From NCBI RefSeq assembly GCF_000017165.1, contig NC_009634.1, positions 1,178,001 to 1,242,000 on the forward strand: DNA of 64,000 bases. The letters run 5' to 3'. Positions 8,543 to 17,700 of this stretch are shown here, piece by piece. A program made the translations under genes and the position numbers. Position 1 is the stretch's first letter. Every line of letters starts with the position of its first letter. The notes under the pieces are model-generated. The model ran no database searches, was not told the origin of the DNA, and saw only the letters and a list, made by a program, of their open reading frames with translations. Source of the DNA: Methanococcus vannielii SB (lineage in GTDB: Archaea; AGJL01; Methanococci; Methanococcales; Methanococcaceae).

Positions 8543-8935
8543 TTTTTTTTTCTTATTCTCATCTAAATTTACAAATTCCTTTATTGCAGTATGTAGTGCA
8601 TTTTTAAGTTCAAGTCCGCCATTAAAATGAAAATGAAAAAGAGCATCGGATTTTTTTAATGCATATTCAACTTTTTCACTGTTTTCGTATAGGAATTTTG
8701 AGCCGTTTTCAGTAAGTCGGTAAACTTTTTTACCTCTTACATCTGTTTTTTCAATTTCAATTAATCCTTTAGTTTTTAAAGAAGATAATATCGGGTAAAT
8801 CATGCTTGCACTCATGGAAATCCCTAATTTATCCCCTAATTTTGAAATTAAAGAGTATCCATGAAGGGGCTCTTTTTCTAAATCGTGCATGATTAAAATT
8901 TTTACAAGTTCTTTAATTTTTTTCATTTTTGACAT
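8540..8935 (-). CDS. PadR family transcriptional regulator
   Basis: A 131-residue PadR winged-helix protein: KILIMHDLEKEPLHGYSLISKLGDKLGISMSASMIYPILSSLKTKGLIE is the DNA-binding domain, and a short helical dimerisation tail follows. PadR proteins repress adjacent efflux genes and are relieved by toxic ligands. The ATG at 8935 is preferred to a TTG at 8947 because GTGTGAT sits at correct spacing. The reading frame ends at TAG just after nine consecutive A bases (minus strand, 8543-8551); one extra A would extend it by about 21 residues to 8478, joining IGELMRKCAKDIMF..., so the annotated end may be a frameshift or slippage product. A 20-bp palindrome lies just upstream. Confidence 0.85.
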   Translation of the reverse strand: MSKMKKIKELVKILIMHDLEKEPLHGYSLISKLGDKLGISMSASMIYPILSSLKTKGLIEIEKTDVRGKKVYRLTENGSKFLYENSEKVEYALKKSDALFHFHFNGGLELKNALHTAIKEFVNLDENKKKK

Positions 8936-8945
8936 TATATCACAC

Positions 8946-8965
8946 AATATATCTTAAGATATATT
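8946..8965. promoter_or_regulatory. 20-bp perfect palindrome, probable PadR operator
   Basis: AATATATCTTAAGATATATT is perfectly self-complementary and lies 11 bp upstream of the padR ATG, where the TATA box and transcription start of the minus-strand efflux operon would fall. A weaker related element, AATATATTCTAGATAG (9001-9016), lies on the side of the divergent protease gene. Position and symmetry fit autoregulation; binding itself is inferred. Confidence 0.6.
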
Positions 8966-9044
8966 TTAGGGTATAGCATATAAAAAGTTAAGTACTCCAA
9001 AATATATTCTAGATAGTGTTAATAATTAAAAATCGGTGAACATT

Positions 9045-10172
9045 ATGGAAATTACTTCAAACATAGTATTGTTAGTTTTTTTGTTGTTTTGGACAGTACT
9101 GTATGTTGTAAATTATAAAAAAGAGCAATTGGGTATTAATTTAGATTTAAAGACATATCTTGGAATTTTCGGTATTTTGAGAACCCAGTTAGGCATGAAA
9201 ACTATAAACAAACTAGGAAAATATAAAATCTGGCAAAAACTATCGTATTTAGCAATTCCATTATGTGTCGTAATTAGCATATATACGTTTTACGCATTTA
9301 TTGTATCTACCGTAGGATTATTCGATGGAACAGTCCAAAAAGAGGCAGCTAAACCAATTATATTTTTATTTGGGAGTACTATCCCGTGGATTCCAGGTCT
9401 TTTAGCGATAATAATTGGAATTACAATTCACGAGTTTTCACATGGAATAGCTGCGGCTTCTTTTGGGCAGAAAATAAAAAGTTCTGGGTTACTGCTTGCA
9501 CTAGGGATTCCAATGGGTGCGTTTGTTGAACTTGGCGATGAATTTAAGAATGAGAAGCCAAAAGTAAGAGGGGCAATTGCAGCAGCAGGGCCAATTTCAA
9601 ATGTTGTCGTATTCTTTTTGGTACTCTTCTTAATGCCATTTACAATGTCAATCGGGTCGCCGCTAACGATAGTCGAAGTTTTAGAGGATGCGCCTGCCTT
9701 TGGAATAATTTATTCAGGCGATGTAATTCAATCGATAAACGGGAAAACTATAAACTCGTTAACGGATTTTTACAGTGCAATTTCAGATATTCGACCAGAA
9801 CAGGTTGTAAATATCGTAATATTGCGAAATAATGAGGTATTAACATATGAAATAACGACTGCAACTGACGGGAAAATTGGAATAATTTCAGAGCCTAAAA
9901 AAAGCGTATCATTTGTATTACAGACACTGTACTGGACTTCACTTTTAAATATGCTTTTAGGATTTTTTAACCTTTTGCCTGCACTTCCGCTTGATGGCTA
10001 CCATATATGGATGGCATTACCTGATGCAATTGGCGATTTTAAGAAAAATAACCGGCTTTTATCCAAAGTATCTGAGCTTATAAAAATAATCATAAACGAA
10101 AGAAATTTAAGCTCGATAAGTATATTTGTGTGGTTGGCAATACTAGCATCAATGTTTTATTCATTTTTATAG
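9045..10172 (+). CDS. site-2 protease family zinc metalloprotease (M50) with PDZ domain
   Basis: A 375-residue membrane protein. It has the zinc-binding motif HEFSH in IGITIHEFSHGIAAASFG, a PDZ-like domain (AFGIIYSGDVIQSINGKTINSLTDFYSAI) and the second catalytic motif LLPALPLDGYHIW, in which Asp replaces the usual DG(x)H(x) arrangement with the same DG. S2P proteases cut transmembrane segments, for instance of anti-sigma or regulatory proteins. The start at 9045 is used since GGTGA lies 5 bases before that ATG; a GTG at 9036 is inside that site. Divergent from padR, sharing its intergenic region. Confidence 0.88.
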   Translation: MEITSNIVLLVFLLFWTVLYVVNYKKEQLGINLDLKTYLGIFGILRTQLGMKTINKLGKYKIWQKLSYLAIPLCVVISIYTFYAFIVSTVGLFDGTVQKEAAKPIIFLFGSTIPWIPGLLAIIIGITIHEFSHGIAAASFGQKIKSSGLLLALGIPMGAFVELGDEFKNEKPKVRGAIAAAGPISNVVVFFLVLFLMPFTMSIGSPLTIVEVLEDAPAFGIIYSGDVIQSINGKTINSLTDFYSAISDIRPEQVVNIVILRNNEVLTYEITTATDGKIGIISEPKKSVSFVLQTLYWTSLLNMLLGFFNLLPALPLDGYHIWMALPDAIGDFKKNNRLLSKVSELIKIIINERNLSSISIFVWLAILASMFYSFL

Positions 10173-10259
10173 TCATTCTAAAACTGTAGAAAAAGTATAG
10201 TTTTTAAATGAAATTCGATTTCATAAACTACCCTTTTAAACTTTATTTTCAGGTGAAAA

Positions 10260-11117
10260 ATGATAACAATAGCTTGTGCAGAAGGTGGGTCTACAATACA
10301 CTCTTTAAAAAAGTCTGTTGAAGAATTAGGAGAGAAATGCAACATTTTTTTACTTTCCGATACTAATTTACTAGTAGATGATAATTTCAACATTGAAACA
10401 GATTTAATACATTCAAGATGCGGTATAGGGGATTATTTTGATAGACTAACCCTTTTTTCATGGCAGGTACTTAAAAATTTGGAATCAGAAGGATATACAT
10501 TTATAAATCCGCTAGATACGATATATAACTCGTCAGACAAGTTTAAAACAATAAAAATGCTAAATAAAAAGGGTATAACTACTCCAAAAACCGCACTTAT
10601 ACGAGATTTTGAAGATTCTAAAAAGTTTTTAGAAGTAAAAAACATGAATTTCCCAGTTATATTAAAAAATTCGTTTTCAAAATGCGGTGTCAAGGTTGAA
10701 AAGGCGAACTGTTTTCACGATCTTGAAAAAATGACTAAAAATGCAATATGGGAAAATAAAATTATTCAGGAATATATAGATTTTAATGAAATAGGAATTT
10801 ATAAAGATATGAGGGTACTTGTTGTAGATGGCGAGGTTATTGGAGGATACAGGAGGGTTAGCAATAATTTTATTACTAATCTTCATGTTGGCGGTAAAAT
10901 TGAACCATTAGATATTTCTGAAGAAATTTCGGAACTTGCACTAAAATGTGCAGAATGTATGAATGGATATATAATGGGTATAGATATACTACCTAAAAAC
11001 GGGCAGTATTACGTAATTGAAGTAAACACCGCACCTGGAACAAAGGGTTTTCGGGAACTTGGAATTGATGTTGATAAAAAAATTGCAGAATGCCTTATAA
11101 AATACCGAAAAAACTGA
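10260..11117 (+). CDS. RimK-like ATP-grasp ligase
   Basis: A 285-residue ATP-grasp enzyme of the RimK family. The lysine-bearing KTALIRDFED/FPVILKNSF region, KDMRVLVVDGEVIGGYRR and YVIEVNTAPGTKGFREL Mg-binding motif are visible. Methanogen RimK homologues add glutamate to coenzymes (MptN on tetrahydromethanopterin, CofF on F420, MfnD on tyramine for methanofuran); this protein could be one of these, but sequence alone does not decide. GGTGAAAA precedes the ATG. A FetB-like permease gene follows after 17 bp and is probably cotranscribed. Confidence 0.8.
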   Translation: MITIACAEGGSTIHSLKKSVEELGEKCNIFLLSDTNLLVDDNFNIETDLIHSRCGIGDYFDRLTLFSWQVLKNLESEGYTFINPLDTIYNSSDKFKTIKMLNKKGITTPKTALIRDFEDSKKFLEVKNMNFPVILKNSFSKCGVKVEKANCFHDLEKMTKNAIWENKIIQEYIDFNEIGIYKDMRVLVVDGEVIGGYRRVSNNFITNLHVGGKIEPLDISEEISELALKCAECMNGYIMGIDILPKNGQYYVIEVNTAPGTKGFRELGIDVDKKIAECLIKYRKN

Positions 11118-11134
11118 AAAAATAGGCGGTAACC

Positions 11135-11872
11135 ATGTTTGAAGCCCTTTTATTTTCTTTTTCTTTTGTGTTACTTTCCCTCTTAATAATATTTAAAGAA
11201 AAGCTTGGATTTTCCAAAGAAATATTTATTGCAGAAATTTTGGCACTTTTACAGCTTGTAATTTTAGGATACATTATTGGAATTATTTTTAGTTTGAACT
11301 TAACTTATACCTTTTTATTAATAACGGTAATGATAATAATCGCTTCATTCATGGTTGAAGGAAACGTTACAAAATCAAAGGATAAAAAAATAATTTTATC
11401 CTCTTTTTTTGCAATTTTTATCTCAACAGCCGTTTCTACAATGATTTTGGTATTTTCCGGGACCATAATTTTTGAATCACAGTATTTAATACCTTTACTT
11501 GGAATGGTTATTGGGAATTCAACAAATGCGGTTTCAATTGCGTTAGAACGATTTTTAAACGATTTAAAGGCTGAAAAAGATGTTTTATGGGGTTATCTTG
11601 CACTTGGGGCAACTGAAAGACAGTCAGTATCCCCCTATATTAAAAAGTCAGTAAAAGCTTCAATAACGCCCCATTTAAATTCAACAAGGGCTGTAGGTTT
11701 GATATTTATACCTGGAGCAATGGTTGGATTATTAATTGCAGGAATAGACCCTATTGAAGCTGCAAAAATTCAGGTAACCATAATGTGGATGATAATGTTT
11801 TCAAGTATATTTTCAAGTACTCTTTCATGCTGCCTTCTTTACCGGAACTTTATACATAAAACATCTAACTAA
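11135..11872 (+). CDS. FetB-like (UPF0014) ABC permease
   Basis: A 245-residue membrane protein with seven or so helices and the UPF0014 signature: LIPLLGMVIGNSTNAVSIAL, LALGATERQSVSPYIKKSVKASITP and GLIFIPGAMVGLLIAGIDPIEAAKIQ. In bacteria FetB pairs with the FetA ATPase to export iron. No ATPase gene lies beside it here, so its partner must be encoded elsewhere or it works differently. AGGCGGTAACC precedes the ATG. Cotranscription with the ATP-grasp ligase gene (17 bp gap) is likely. Confidence 0.82.
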   Translation: MFEALLFSFSFVLLSLLIIFKEKLGFSKEIFIAEILALLQLVILGYIIGIIFSLNLTYTFLLITVMIIIASFMVEGNVTKSKDKKIILSSFFAIFISTAVSTMILVFSGTIIFESQYLIPLLGMVIGNSTNAVSIALERFLNDLKAEKDVLWGYLALGATERQSVSPYIKKSVKASITPHLNSTRAVGLIFIPGAMVGLLIAGIDPIEAAKIQVTIMWMIMFSSIFSSTLSCCLLYRNFIHKTSN

Positions 11873-11928
11873 TGAAGCAGTATTAAACCTACTCATTTTT
11901 AAATTAAATCTTAAAACAGGGGATATTT

Positions 11929-13149
11929 ATGGAAGTGCTTTTAATTGATGTAAACCATGGGGCTTTAGATCTTTCAAGGGAATATTTAGAATTTTCAAAA
12001 GTCAGTGTTTGGGATATTTATGGAAAACTCGAAAAAGACCAAAAATTTAAGGAAAAAAATATTGAAGTTATTTCCAAAATAAAAATAATTCCAAAAAATA
12101 CTATTCCAGTTTTTTCAGAATATTCTTCAGTAATTGCACCGGTTCACACTCCAATCGACTTTAAATTTAAAACATTCCATGAAGCGGTTTCAGAAATTAT
12201 AACTAAAAAATATCCAGAATTTTATGAAAAAATGATAACAGTTACTGGAGTTAAAGGAAAAACTACAACTACTGAACTTTTAACTCATATCTTATCTTCA
12301 AAATACCGTGTATATCTACACAATAGTAATAAAGGTTCTATTACTCCCGTAACTGTTTTAAACAAATTAAAAGACTTGGAAAAAAATAAAAATATTGAAA
12401 ATTACGATTTTTTAATTTTTGAAATATCTTTAGGGGTAGTTTCTTCAAAATATTCTGTTCTAACAAATATTATTGAGAATTACGATATTGCAGGAGGTAG
12501 GAAAACTGCATCGGTTAAAATAGACTCCCTTAAAAATTCTGAGATAGTATTAATTAATCGAGAAACTTTTGATAATTATAACTGCTTAAAACAGGTAAAT
12601 TTAAAAAATTTAAAAATTATTGAAAATGATATAAAAATTATTTCTAAATATCCTCTAAGGTATACGTATAATGAACAAACCTATGAATTTAGTGATTTCG
12701 TGCTTGGTTTTCATTTTATTGAAAATGCAAACTTTGCAGTTGAAATCTGTCGGGAATTTATGGAGTTCAACGATATTAAAAGCGCAGTAAAAACATTTCA
12801 AATTTCTAACAGGATGGAAGTATTAAAAACTGGAAATTTCGTAACGGTTAAAAATATGAACCCAGGACTTGATTTAAAGGCGATTAAATATGCGATAGAC
12901 GACTTTTTAAAAGTTTTTGAAACAGGAATTCTGGTCATTGGAGGGGACTTTGGATGCACGTGTGAGGAAATAGATTTAATCAAATTACGTGAATTAATAA
13001 TGTCTTATGACGCTAAAAAACTTAACGTTCTGCTTTCAGGTGACATTGGATATGAGTTAAAAAAGTATTTGGACTCAACTATCATTGATATTAATAAAAA
13101 AGTGTTTAATGACAATTCATTAATAATTTATAGGTCAAAAATAGATTAA
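11929..13149 (+). CDS. cfbE: coenzyme F430 synthetase (Mur ligase family)
   Basis: A 406-residue Mur-ligase-like protein. The ATP-binding loop TVTGVKGKTTTTELLTHIL is near residue 105, the Mur central-domain motif LIFEISLGVVSS follows, and NPGLDLKAIKYAID marks the C-terminal domain. Its N-terminus, MEVLLIDVNHGALDLSREY, is that of the methanogen-only MurF-like group identified as CfbE, which catalyses the last, ATP-dependent ring-closing step to coenzyme F430. cfbA (4798) is in the same window but not the same operon. Ends 17 bp from the convergent HD gene. Confidence 0.78.
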   Translation: MEVLLIDVNHGALDLSREYLEFSKVSVWDIYGKLEKDQKFKEKNIEVISKIKIIPKNTIPVFSEYSSVIAPVHTPIDFKFKTFHEAVSEIITKKYPEFYEKMITVTGVKGKTTTTELLTHILSSKYRVYLHNSNKGSITPVTVLNKLKDLEKNKNIENYDFLIFEISLGVVSSKYSVLTNIIENYDIAGGRKTASVKIDSLKNSEIVLINRETFDNYNCLKQVNLKNLKIIENDIKIISKYPLRYTYNEQTYEFSDFVLGFHFIENANFAVEICREFMEFNDIKSAVKTFQISNRMEVLKTGNFVTVKNMNPGLDLKAIKYAIDDFLKVFETGILVIGGDFGCTCEEIDLIKLRELIMSYDAKKLNVLLSGDIGYELKKYLDSTIIDINKKVFNDNSLIIYRSKID

Positions 13150-13166
13150 ATATATCTACATACATT

Positions 13167-14543
13167 TTAACTTTCTGTGTATATACTTTTATAATCGTAT
13201 CGAAAAGTGCCCCTAACAGGTTCTATTTTTTTAGTCACTAATCCACAAAATATCAGTTTTTGAAGTTCCAAATGGAATTCTGGATCATTTGCACTTTTTT
13301 TAACAAGGTTTGAAAGTTTAGTAACTCCTTGGACTGTCCCGTGTTCATTTAATACATCAAGTATTGGATTTTTTATCGGCGTATTTTCTATAAATTTAAA
13401 TAAAAACTTATTTCCATCCTTTAAAAGTTCGGGCATTTTATTAAATGTTTCAGATTCTAAATAAATCATCATGCTCCAAGATTTTTTATATGCATTTTTT
13501 AAACTTTCCGCTAAGGGAGAAATTTCATCTAAACGGTATTTTTTATCATCCATTAGGACAGTAATTCTATGTTCCACCATTTTAGGCGGTTTTGGAATGT
13601 CTAAAAAAATTCTAGTTTCGTAAAATTCTGAAATTTCAGTTTCAAGGCGATGTTTGCTACTTTCAGATAAATTTATCAATGTCCATCTTTCTTTTGGTGA
13701 TAAATCACTGTATCTGAGGGTAGTGATATTTTTAAATAACTTTCTTTTATCTATTCTTTTTATAATTTCTTTAGGGGTTCCTTCAGAGTTTCTAAGTGTA
13801 CTTATAAGGTCAATATCATCCATTTCTGATAAATCCTCTAATTTGAATATTTTATCATGAATGGCATCTAATGTAGCATTTTTTATCATTGTTTCAGAAA
13901 TTCTGGATGCAGGGTGCATGTAAACGGTTGGATACATCTGGTATCTTGCAGTAAGGAGTGATTCTACAGTATTTCTTCCTTTTTCAGATATTCCAAGTTT
14001 ATTTGAATCTTCAATTATTACAATACTCCTTATAAGTCTTGGAATGTCGATTGTTCCGTATGCAACGCCCGTATGATGGCTATCTCTCACAAGATAGTCC
14101 ATCCTATCAGCATCAACGTCACCGTGAATTAAAGAACCCTCAATACCTTTTGAAGAATAAACCTCTAAAATTTCCTTAGGGGAATAATTTGTAAAATCCA
14201 TTTTTTTTATTTTTTCACGTGTAAATTCTTCATGAGAGTACCCTTCAACTTCTAAGGTATGTGAAAAAGGAGAATGCCCAATATCATGGAGCAATGCAAC
14301 AATTTTTGTTAATTCAGTATCTATATTTTCTAAATTTTTCGCAATTTCGCCTGCAACGTGCATTGTTCCAATAGAATGTTCAAATCGTGAATGATTAGCA
14401 CTTGGGTAAACTAAGCAAGTAAGTCCCGTTTGTTTGATATTTCTAAGCCTTTGGACTTCTGGAGTATCCACTATTGAAATCTCTTCTTCGTTAAGTTTAA
14501 TGTCTTTATGGATTGGATCTCGTATTATTTTTAATTTTGGCAT
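13167..14543 (-). CDS. HD-domain phosphohydrolase (SAMHD1/dGTPase-like)
   Basis: A 458-residue HD superfamily protein. The N-terminal KIIRDPIHKDIKLNEEE is typical of the group, and the metal site is set by H in NHSRFEHSIGTMHVAGEIA, HD in IVALLHDIGHSPFSHTLE and D in HGDVDADRMDYLVRDSHHTGV. Homologues hydrolyse dNTPs or related nucleotides to nucleoside and triphosphate. A C-terminal region of about 200 residues lacks obvious motifs and may be regulatory. An imperfect palindrome sits upstream (14561-14585). Confidence 0.86.
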   Translation of the reverse strand: MPKLKIIRDPIHKDIKLNEEEISIVDTPEVQRLRNIKQTGLTCLVYPSANHSRFEHSIGTMHVAGEIAKNLENIDTELTKIVALLHDIGHSPFSHTLEVEGYSHEEFTREKIKKMDFTNYSPKEILEVYSSKGIEGSLIHGDVDADRMDYLVRDSHHTGVAYGTIDIPRLIRSIVIIEDSNKLGISEKGRNTVESLLTARYQMYPTVYMHPASRISETMIKNATLDAIHDKIFKLEDLSEMDDIDLISTLRNSEGTPKEIIKRIDKRKLFKNITTLRYSDLSPKERWTLINLSESSKHRLETEISEFYETRIFLDIPKPPKMVEHRITVLMDDKKYRLDEISPLAESLKNAYKKSWSMMIYLESETFNKMPELLKDGNKFLFKFIENTPIKNPILDVLNEHGTVQGVTKLSNLVKKSANDPEFHLELQKLIFCGLVTKKIEPVRGTFRYDYKSIYTES

Positions 14544-14560
14544 ACTGGATAATATCTTTG

Positions 14561-14585
14561 ATCCAATATATAAATTTATATGGAT
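14561..14585. promoter_or_regulatory. imperfect palindrome with TATA-like centre upstream of HD gene
   Basis: ATCCAATATATAAA and TTTATATGGAT face each other around an AAATTT centre, 18 bp before the HD gene start. The AT core can serve as a TATA box in either direction, and the outer ATCCA/TGGAT arms could be an operator. Function inferred only from symmetry and position. Confidence 0.3.
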
Positions 14586-14731
14586 ATATTGATAATATAC
14601 CCATAAATACTGAAACAGCAGTAATTAAAGTGCTAAATAATACTTTAGAAACTGGCAAAAATATGAAATAAATTATAAACTAAAAATAATAAACTAGATA
14701 TATAATAACTCTAATCTTTTTGGTAGATAAC

Positions 14732-15208
14732 ATGGATATTTTAAAAAATGCCCTTTTTGAAGAGATATCTTCTCCAAATATTTCTATTTCATCAGCAATT
14801 TCAAAATATATTTTAAAACTAAGGGATTACGAAAAAAACGAATGGAATTTAAATGACCCTTATGAATATGCTAAATTTTGTATACACACGATGTTTATAA
14901 TTAGGATGATTGAAAAGGAGATAAATGTTTCAAATTTAACCAAAAAAGAGAAAGAAACTCTTGAAATTGTTAAAAAATATAAATTTAGGGAATTGGTGGA
15001 GCCTTACGAAAAAAACTATGTCCGATTTTCAGTCTGGAAAAATCGGGAAGGAACTCTACTTTATAAACTAAGCGACTATCGACAAAAACTTCCTGAGGAA
15101 AATTCTTGGGAGCAAGTGTATTCTTATTTTGTTATACACCCGAAAAAATTTCCAGAAATTAAAAGTATAGTTTTAAAAACGGTAAAAGAAAAAAATTTAA
15201 TTTTATAA
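14732..15208 (+). CDS. conserved hypothetical protein
   Basis: A 158-residue, mainly alpha-helical, charged soluble protein that I do not recognise. No cysteine-rich or nucleotide-binding motif, no signal peptide. Aromatic/charged blocks such as KNYVRFSVWKNREGTLLYKL and WEQVYSYFVIHPKKFPEIKS are the most likely conserved parts. The ATG at 14732 is preferred over TTG at 14720 because GGTAGAT lies at proper spacing. It is flanked by the divergent HD gene and the convergent CDC48 gene, with no operon partner. Confidence 0.6.
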   Translation: MDILKNALFEEISSPNISISSAISKYILKLRDYEKNEWNLNDPYEYAKFCIHTMFIIRMIEKEINVSNLTKKEKETLEIVKKYKFRELVEPYEKNYVRFSVWKNREGTLLYKLSDYRQKLPEENSWEQVYSYFVIHPKKFPEIKSIVLKTVKEKNLIL

Positions 15209-15242
15209 TAATTTTATTTTAAACTTTATTTAAATATTAATT

Positions 15243-17588
15243 TTATTCTTTATTTTCGTCTTTTTCACTTTCAATGCTTCTTCCGTATTCTCTTGCAAGG
15301 TCTTTATATGCGTCCATGTCATCATCCTTTACAGATGGTGCAATTCTATTTAATGCACCTTTAAAGTGCTTTAAAAATACTTCTTTTGAATTAATGTCTT
15401 CCCTAAGTGCAATCATTGCAGCTTCCCTACATACTGCTTCAATATCCGCACCGGTATATCCTTTAGTTTCGGTTGCAAGCGCTTTTAAATCAACATCTTT
15501 TGAAAGAGGCATTGATTTTGCATGTACTTTGAATATTTCATACCTTGCATTTTCATCAGGCACTTGAACTAAAACTATCCTATCAAGTCTTCCAGGTCTT
15601 AATAAAGCTTGGTCTAAAATATCGGGCCTATTTGTTGCAGCAATTATCACGACATCTTTTGGTTCTTCAAGGCCATCAAGTTCGGTTAAAAGCTGATTTA
15701 CGACCTTTTCAGTAACTCCACTACTTCCAAAGTCCATTCCTCTTTTTGGGGCAACAGAATCGATTTCATCAAAGAATACTACTGTTGGAGCAGCCTGCCG
15801 TGCCTTTCTAAATATTTCACGAATTGCCTTTTCACTTTCTCCAACCCACTTACTGAAAATTTCAGGGCCTTTGACACTTATAAAGTTTGCTTCGCTTTCA
15901 TTTGCAACTGCTTTTGCAAGTAGTGTTTTTCCAGTTCCAGGTGGCCCAAATAATAAAACGCCTTTTGGAGGCCTTATGCCCATTCGTTCAAATATTTCTC
16001 TATTTTTAATTGGCCATTCAACAGCTTCTTTTAAATCTTGCTTTATTTCTTCAAGGCCACCTATATCATTCCACCTTACGTTTGGAACTTCTACAAGTAC
16101 TTCTCTTAATGCAGATGGTTCAACTTCTTTCAATCCGCCAAAAAAGTCGTCTCTTGTAACTTTAATTTTGTCAAGAACCTCTCTTGGAATTTCTTCCTTT
16201 TCAAGGTCTATATCTGGTAAAATTCTTCGCAATGTTTTCATCGCAGCTTCTTTTGAAAGTGCTGCTAAGTCAGCCCCTGCAAAACCATGTGTTTTATCTG
16301 CAAGTTCCTTTATCATCATTTGGTTAAGTTTTAACTTTACCTTATCTTCCAAATCGTTTTCTTTAAGTATTTTTTCAATCAGTTCTTCTTTGGCAGAATT
16401 TTCAACTTTTTTAACTACTTCTTCAATTTTATTTCTATCTAATTCACCAATGAGTTCATTTAATACTGAAATAACATTATTTTTTTCATAATCTGGTTGA
16501 AGAGGCATATTTCTTGTATGAATTTGAAGAATTTCTTTTCTTGCAGTTCTATCAGGAATACCTATTGTAAGCTCACGGTCAAGCCTTCCAGGTCTTCTAA
16601 GCGCCATATCTATTGAATCAGGTCTATTAGTTGCAGCAAGGATTACAACCTGGCCCCTACTTTCAAGACCATCTAATAATGTTAAAAGCTGTGCAACCAT
16701 TCTTCTTTCAACTTCACCGCTTGCTTCATCTCTTTTTGGTGCAACTGCATCGATTTCATCGATAAATATTATTGAAGGCGAGTTTTCTTCTGCTTCTTCA
16801 AATATCTTTCTTAAGTTTTCTTCAGTTTCTCCAACGTACTTACTCATGATTTCTGGGCCGTTAATAGTGTAGAAATTAGCACCAGCTTCATTTGCAACTG
16901 CTTTTGCAAGTAGTGTTTTTCCAGTTCCAGGGGGCCCTGCAAGTAAAACTCCTTTTGGAGGTTCGATTCCAAGTTTATCAAATAATTCAGGGTACCGCAT
17001 TGGAAGTTCAACCATTTCCCTGATTTTTTTAACTTCTTCTTTTAATCCACCGATATCTTCATATGTTACATTTGGAACTTTAGTTTCTTTTAATTCAGTA
17101 ACAGGTTCGGTTTTAAGTTCAATTTGGGTGTATTCGTTAATTTTTACCGGCCCTTTTGGCGTAGTGCCCGTTACAATGAAAGGGAACGCTGTTCCAAGTA
17201 CCCCTATTACTACTTTTGAACCTTTATCTACAACTTGTTCAACTAGCCTACTTCCAACGTAACTTTCAAAGCCAGTACTAAATCTTACGGCCTGCATTGG
17301 AGCTAAAGTTATTTTTTTAGCTTCTTTTACTTCTACTACAGTAATTTTTACCTTATCGCCGATTCCTGCTTTGGTATTCTGTCTTAAAATACCATCCATC
17401 CTTATTATACCCTTTCCTTGGTCTTCAATGTATCCTCTCCAGACTGTTGCATAGGTTTTTTCTTTTCCAGAAATTTCTATTGCATCACCGGGCTTTAAAG
17501 ATAACTTTTCCATTGTTAATGGGTCAATTCTTACGATTCCTTTTCCTACATCGCCTTGATAAGCTTCAGCAACCATTAAATCTACCAT
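15243..17588 (-). CDS. CDC48/VCP (VAT) AAA+ ATPase
   Basis: A 781-residue tandem AAA+ unfoldase. The N-domain (double-psi barrel, about residues 1-185) begins [23 protein letters not shown]1 has Walker [14 protein letters not shown] near residue 221 and Walker [17 protein letters not shown]2 has Walker A near 551, [13 protein letters not shown] and the RPGRLD arginine finger region. It unfolds ubiquitin-like-tagged or misfolded proteins for the proteasome. D1 carries an extra helical, Lys/Glu-rich insertion of about 55 residues (roughly 365-425) in its lid, which explains the length above the usual 730-750. ATG at 17588 has GAGGTG upstream. Confidence 0.95.
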   Translation of the reverse strand: MVDLMVAEAYQGDVGKGIVRIDPLTMEKLSLKPGDAIEISGKEKTYATVWRGYIEDQGKGIIRMDGILRQNTKAGIGDKVKITVVEVKEAKKITLAPMQAVRFSTGFESYVGSRLVEQVVDKGSKVVIGVLGTAFPFIVTGTTPKGPVKINEYTQIELKTEPVTELKETKVPNVTYEDIGGLKEEVKKIREMVELPMRYPELFDKLGIEPPKGVLLAGPPGTGKTLLAKAVANEAGANFYTINGPEIMSKYVGETEENLRKIFEEAEENSPSIIFIDEIDAVAPKRDEASGEVERRMVAQLLTLLDGLESRGQVVILAATNRPDSIDMALRRPGRLDRELTIGIPDRTARKEILQIHTRNMPLQPDYEKNNVISVLNELIGELDRNKIEEVVKKVENSAKEELIEKILKENDLEDKVKLKLNQMMIKELADKTHGFAGADLAALSKEAAMKTLRRILPDIDLEKEEIPREVLDKIKVTRDDFFGGLKEVEPSALREVLVEVPNVRWNDIGGLEEIKQDLKEAVEWPIKNREIFERMGIRPPKGVLLFGPPGTGKTLLAKAVANESEANFISVKGPEIFSKWVGESEKAIREIFRKARQAAPTVVFFDEIDSVAPKRGMDFGSSGVTEKVVNQLLTELDGLEEPKDVVIIAATNRPDILDQALLRPGRLDRIVLVQVPDENARYEIFKVHAKSMPLSKDVDLKALATETKGYTGADIEAVCREAAMIALREDINSKEVFLKHFKGALNRIAPSVKDDDMDAYKDLAREYGRSIESEKDENKE

Positions 17589-17660
17589 AGGCACACCTCG
17601 CAGATAATTTCGATAACTGTTGATATTTTTCTTAATTAAACATAATAATCATTTGAAGTT

Positions 17661-17680
17661 CTATATAAATATTTCGTTTT
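17661..17680 (-). promoter_or_regulatory. probable promoter of the CDC48 gene
   Basis: On the minus strand the bases read AAAACGAAATATTTATATAG, combining a BRE-like CGAAA with a TATA box. It is about 75-90 bp upstream of the CDC48 ATG, so the mRNA would have a leader of about 50 nt. Confidence 0.5.
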
Positions 17681-17700
17681 TACGTTAAAATACAATGACA

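Noticed and set aside
15871-16491. 206-codon frame opposite the CDC48 gene, and similar long antisense frames opposite ArsA, ribB and feoB
   Set aside because: Composition (Ser/Phe/Ile rich) is that of the reverse reading of coding DNA; no RBS or known motif.
16310-16500. Intein in CDC48
   Set aside because: The insertion is only about 55 residues, lacks Cys/Ser at its start and HN at its end, and lies outside the ATP loops where inteins settle.
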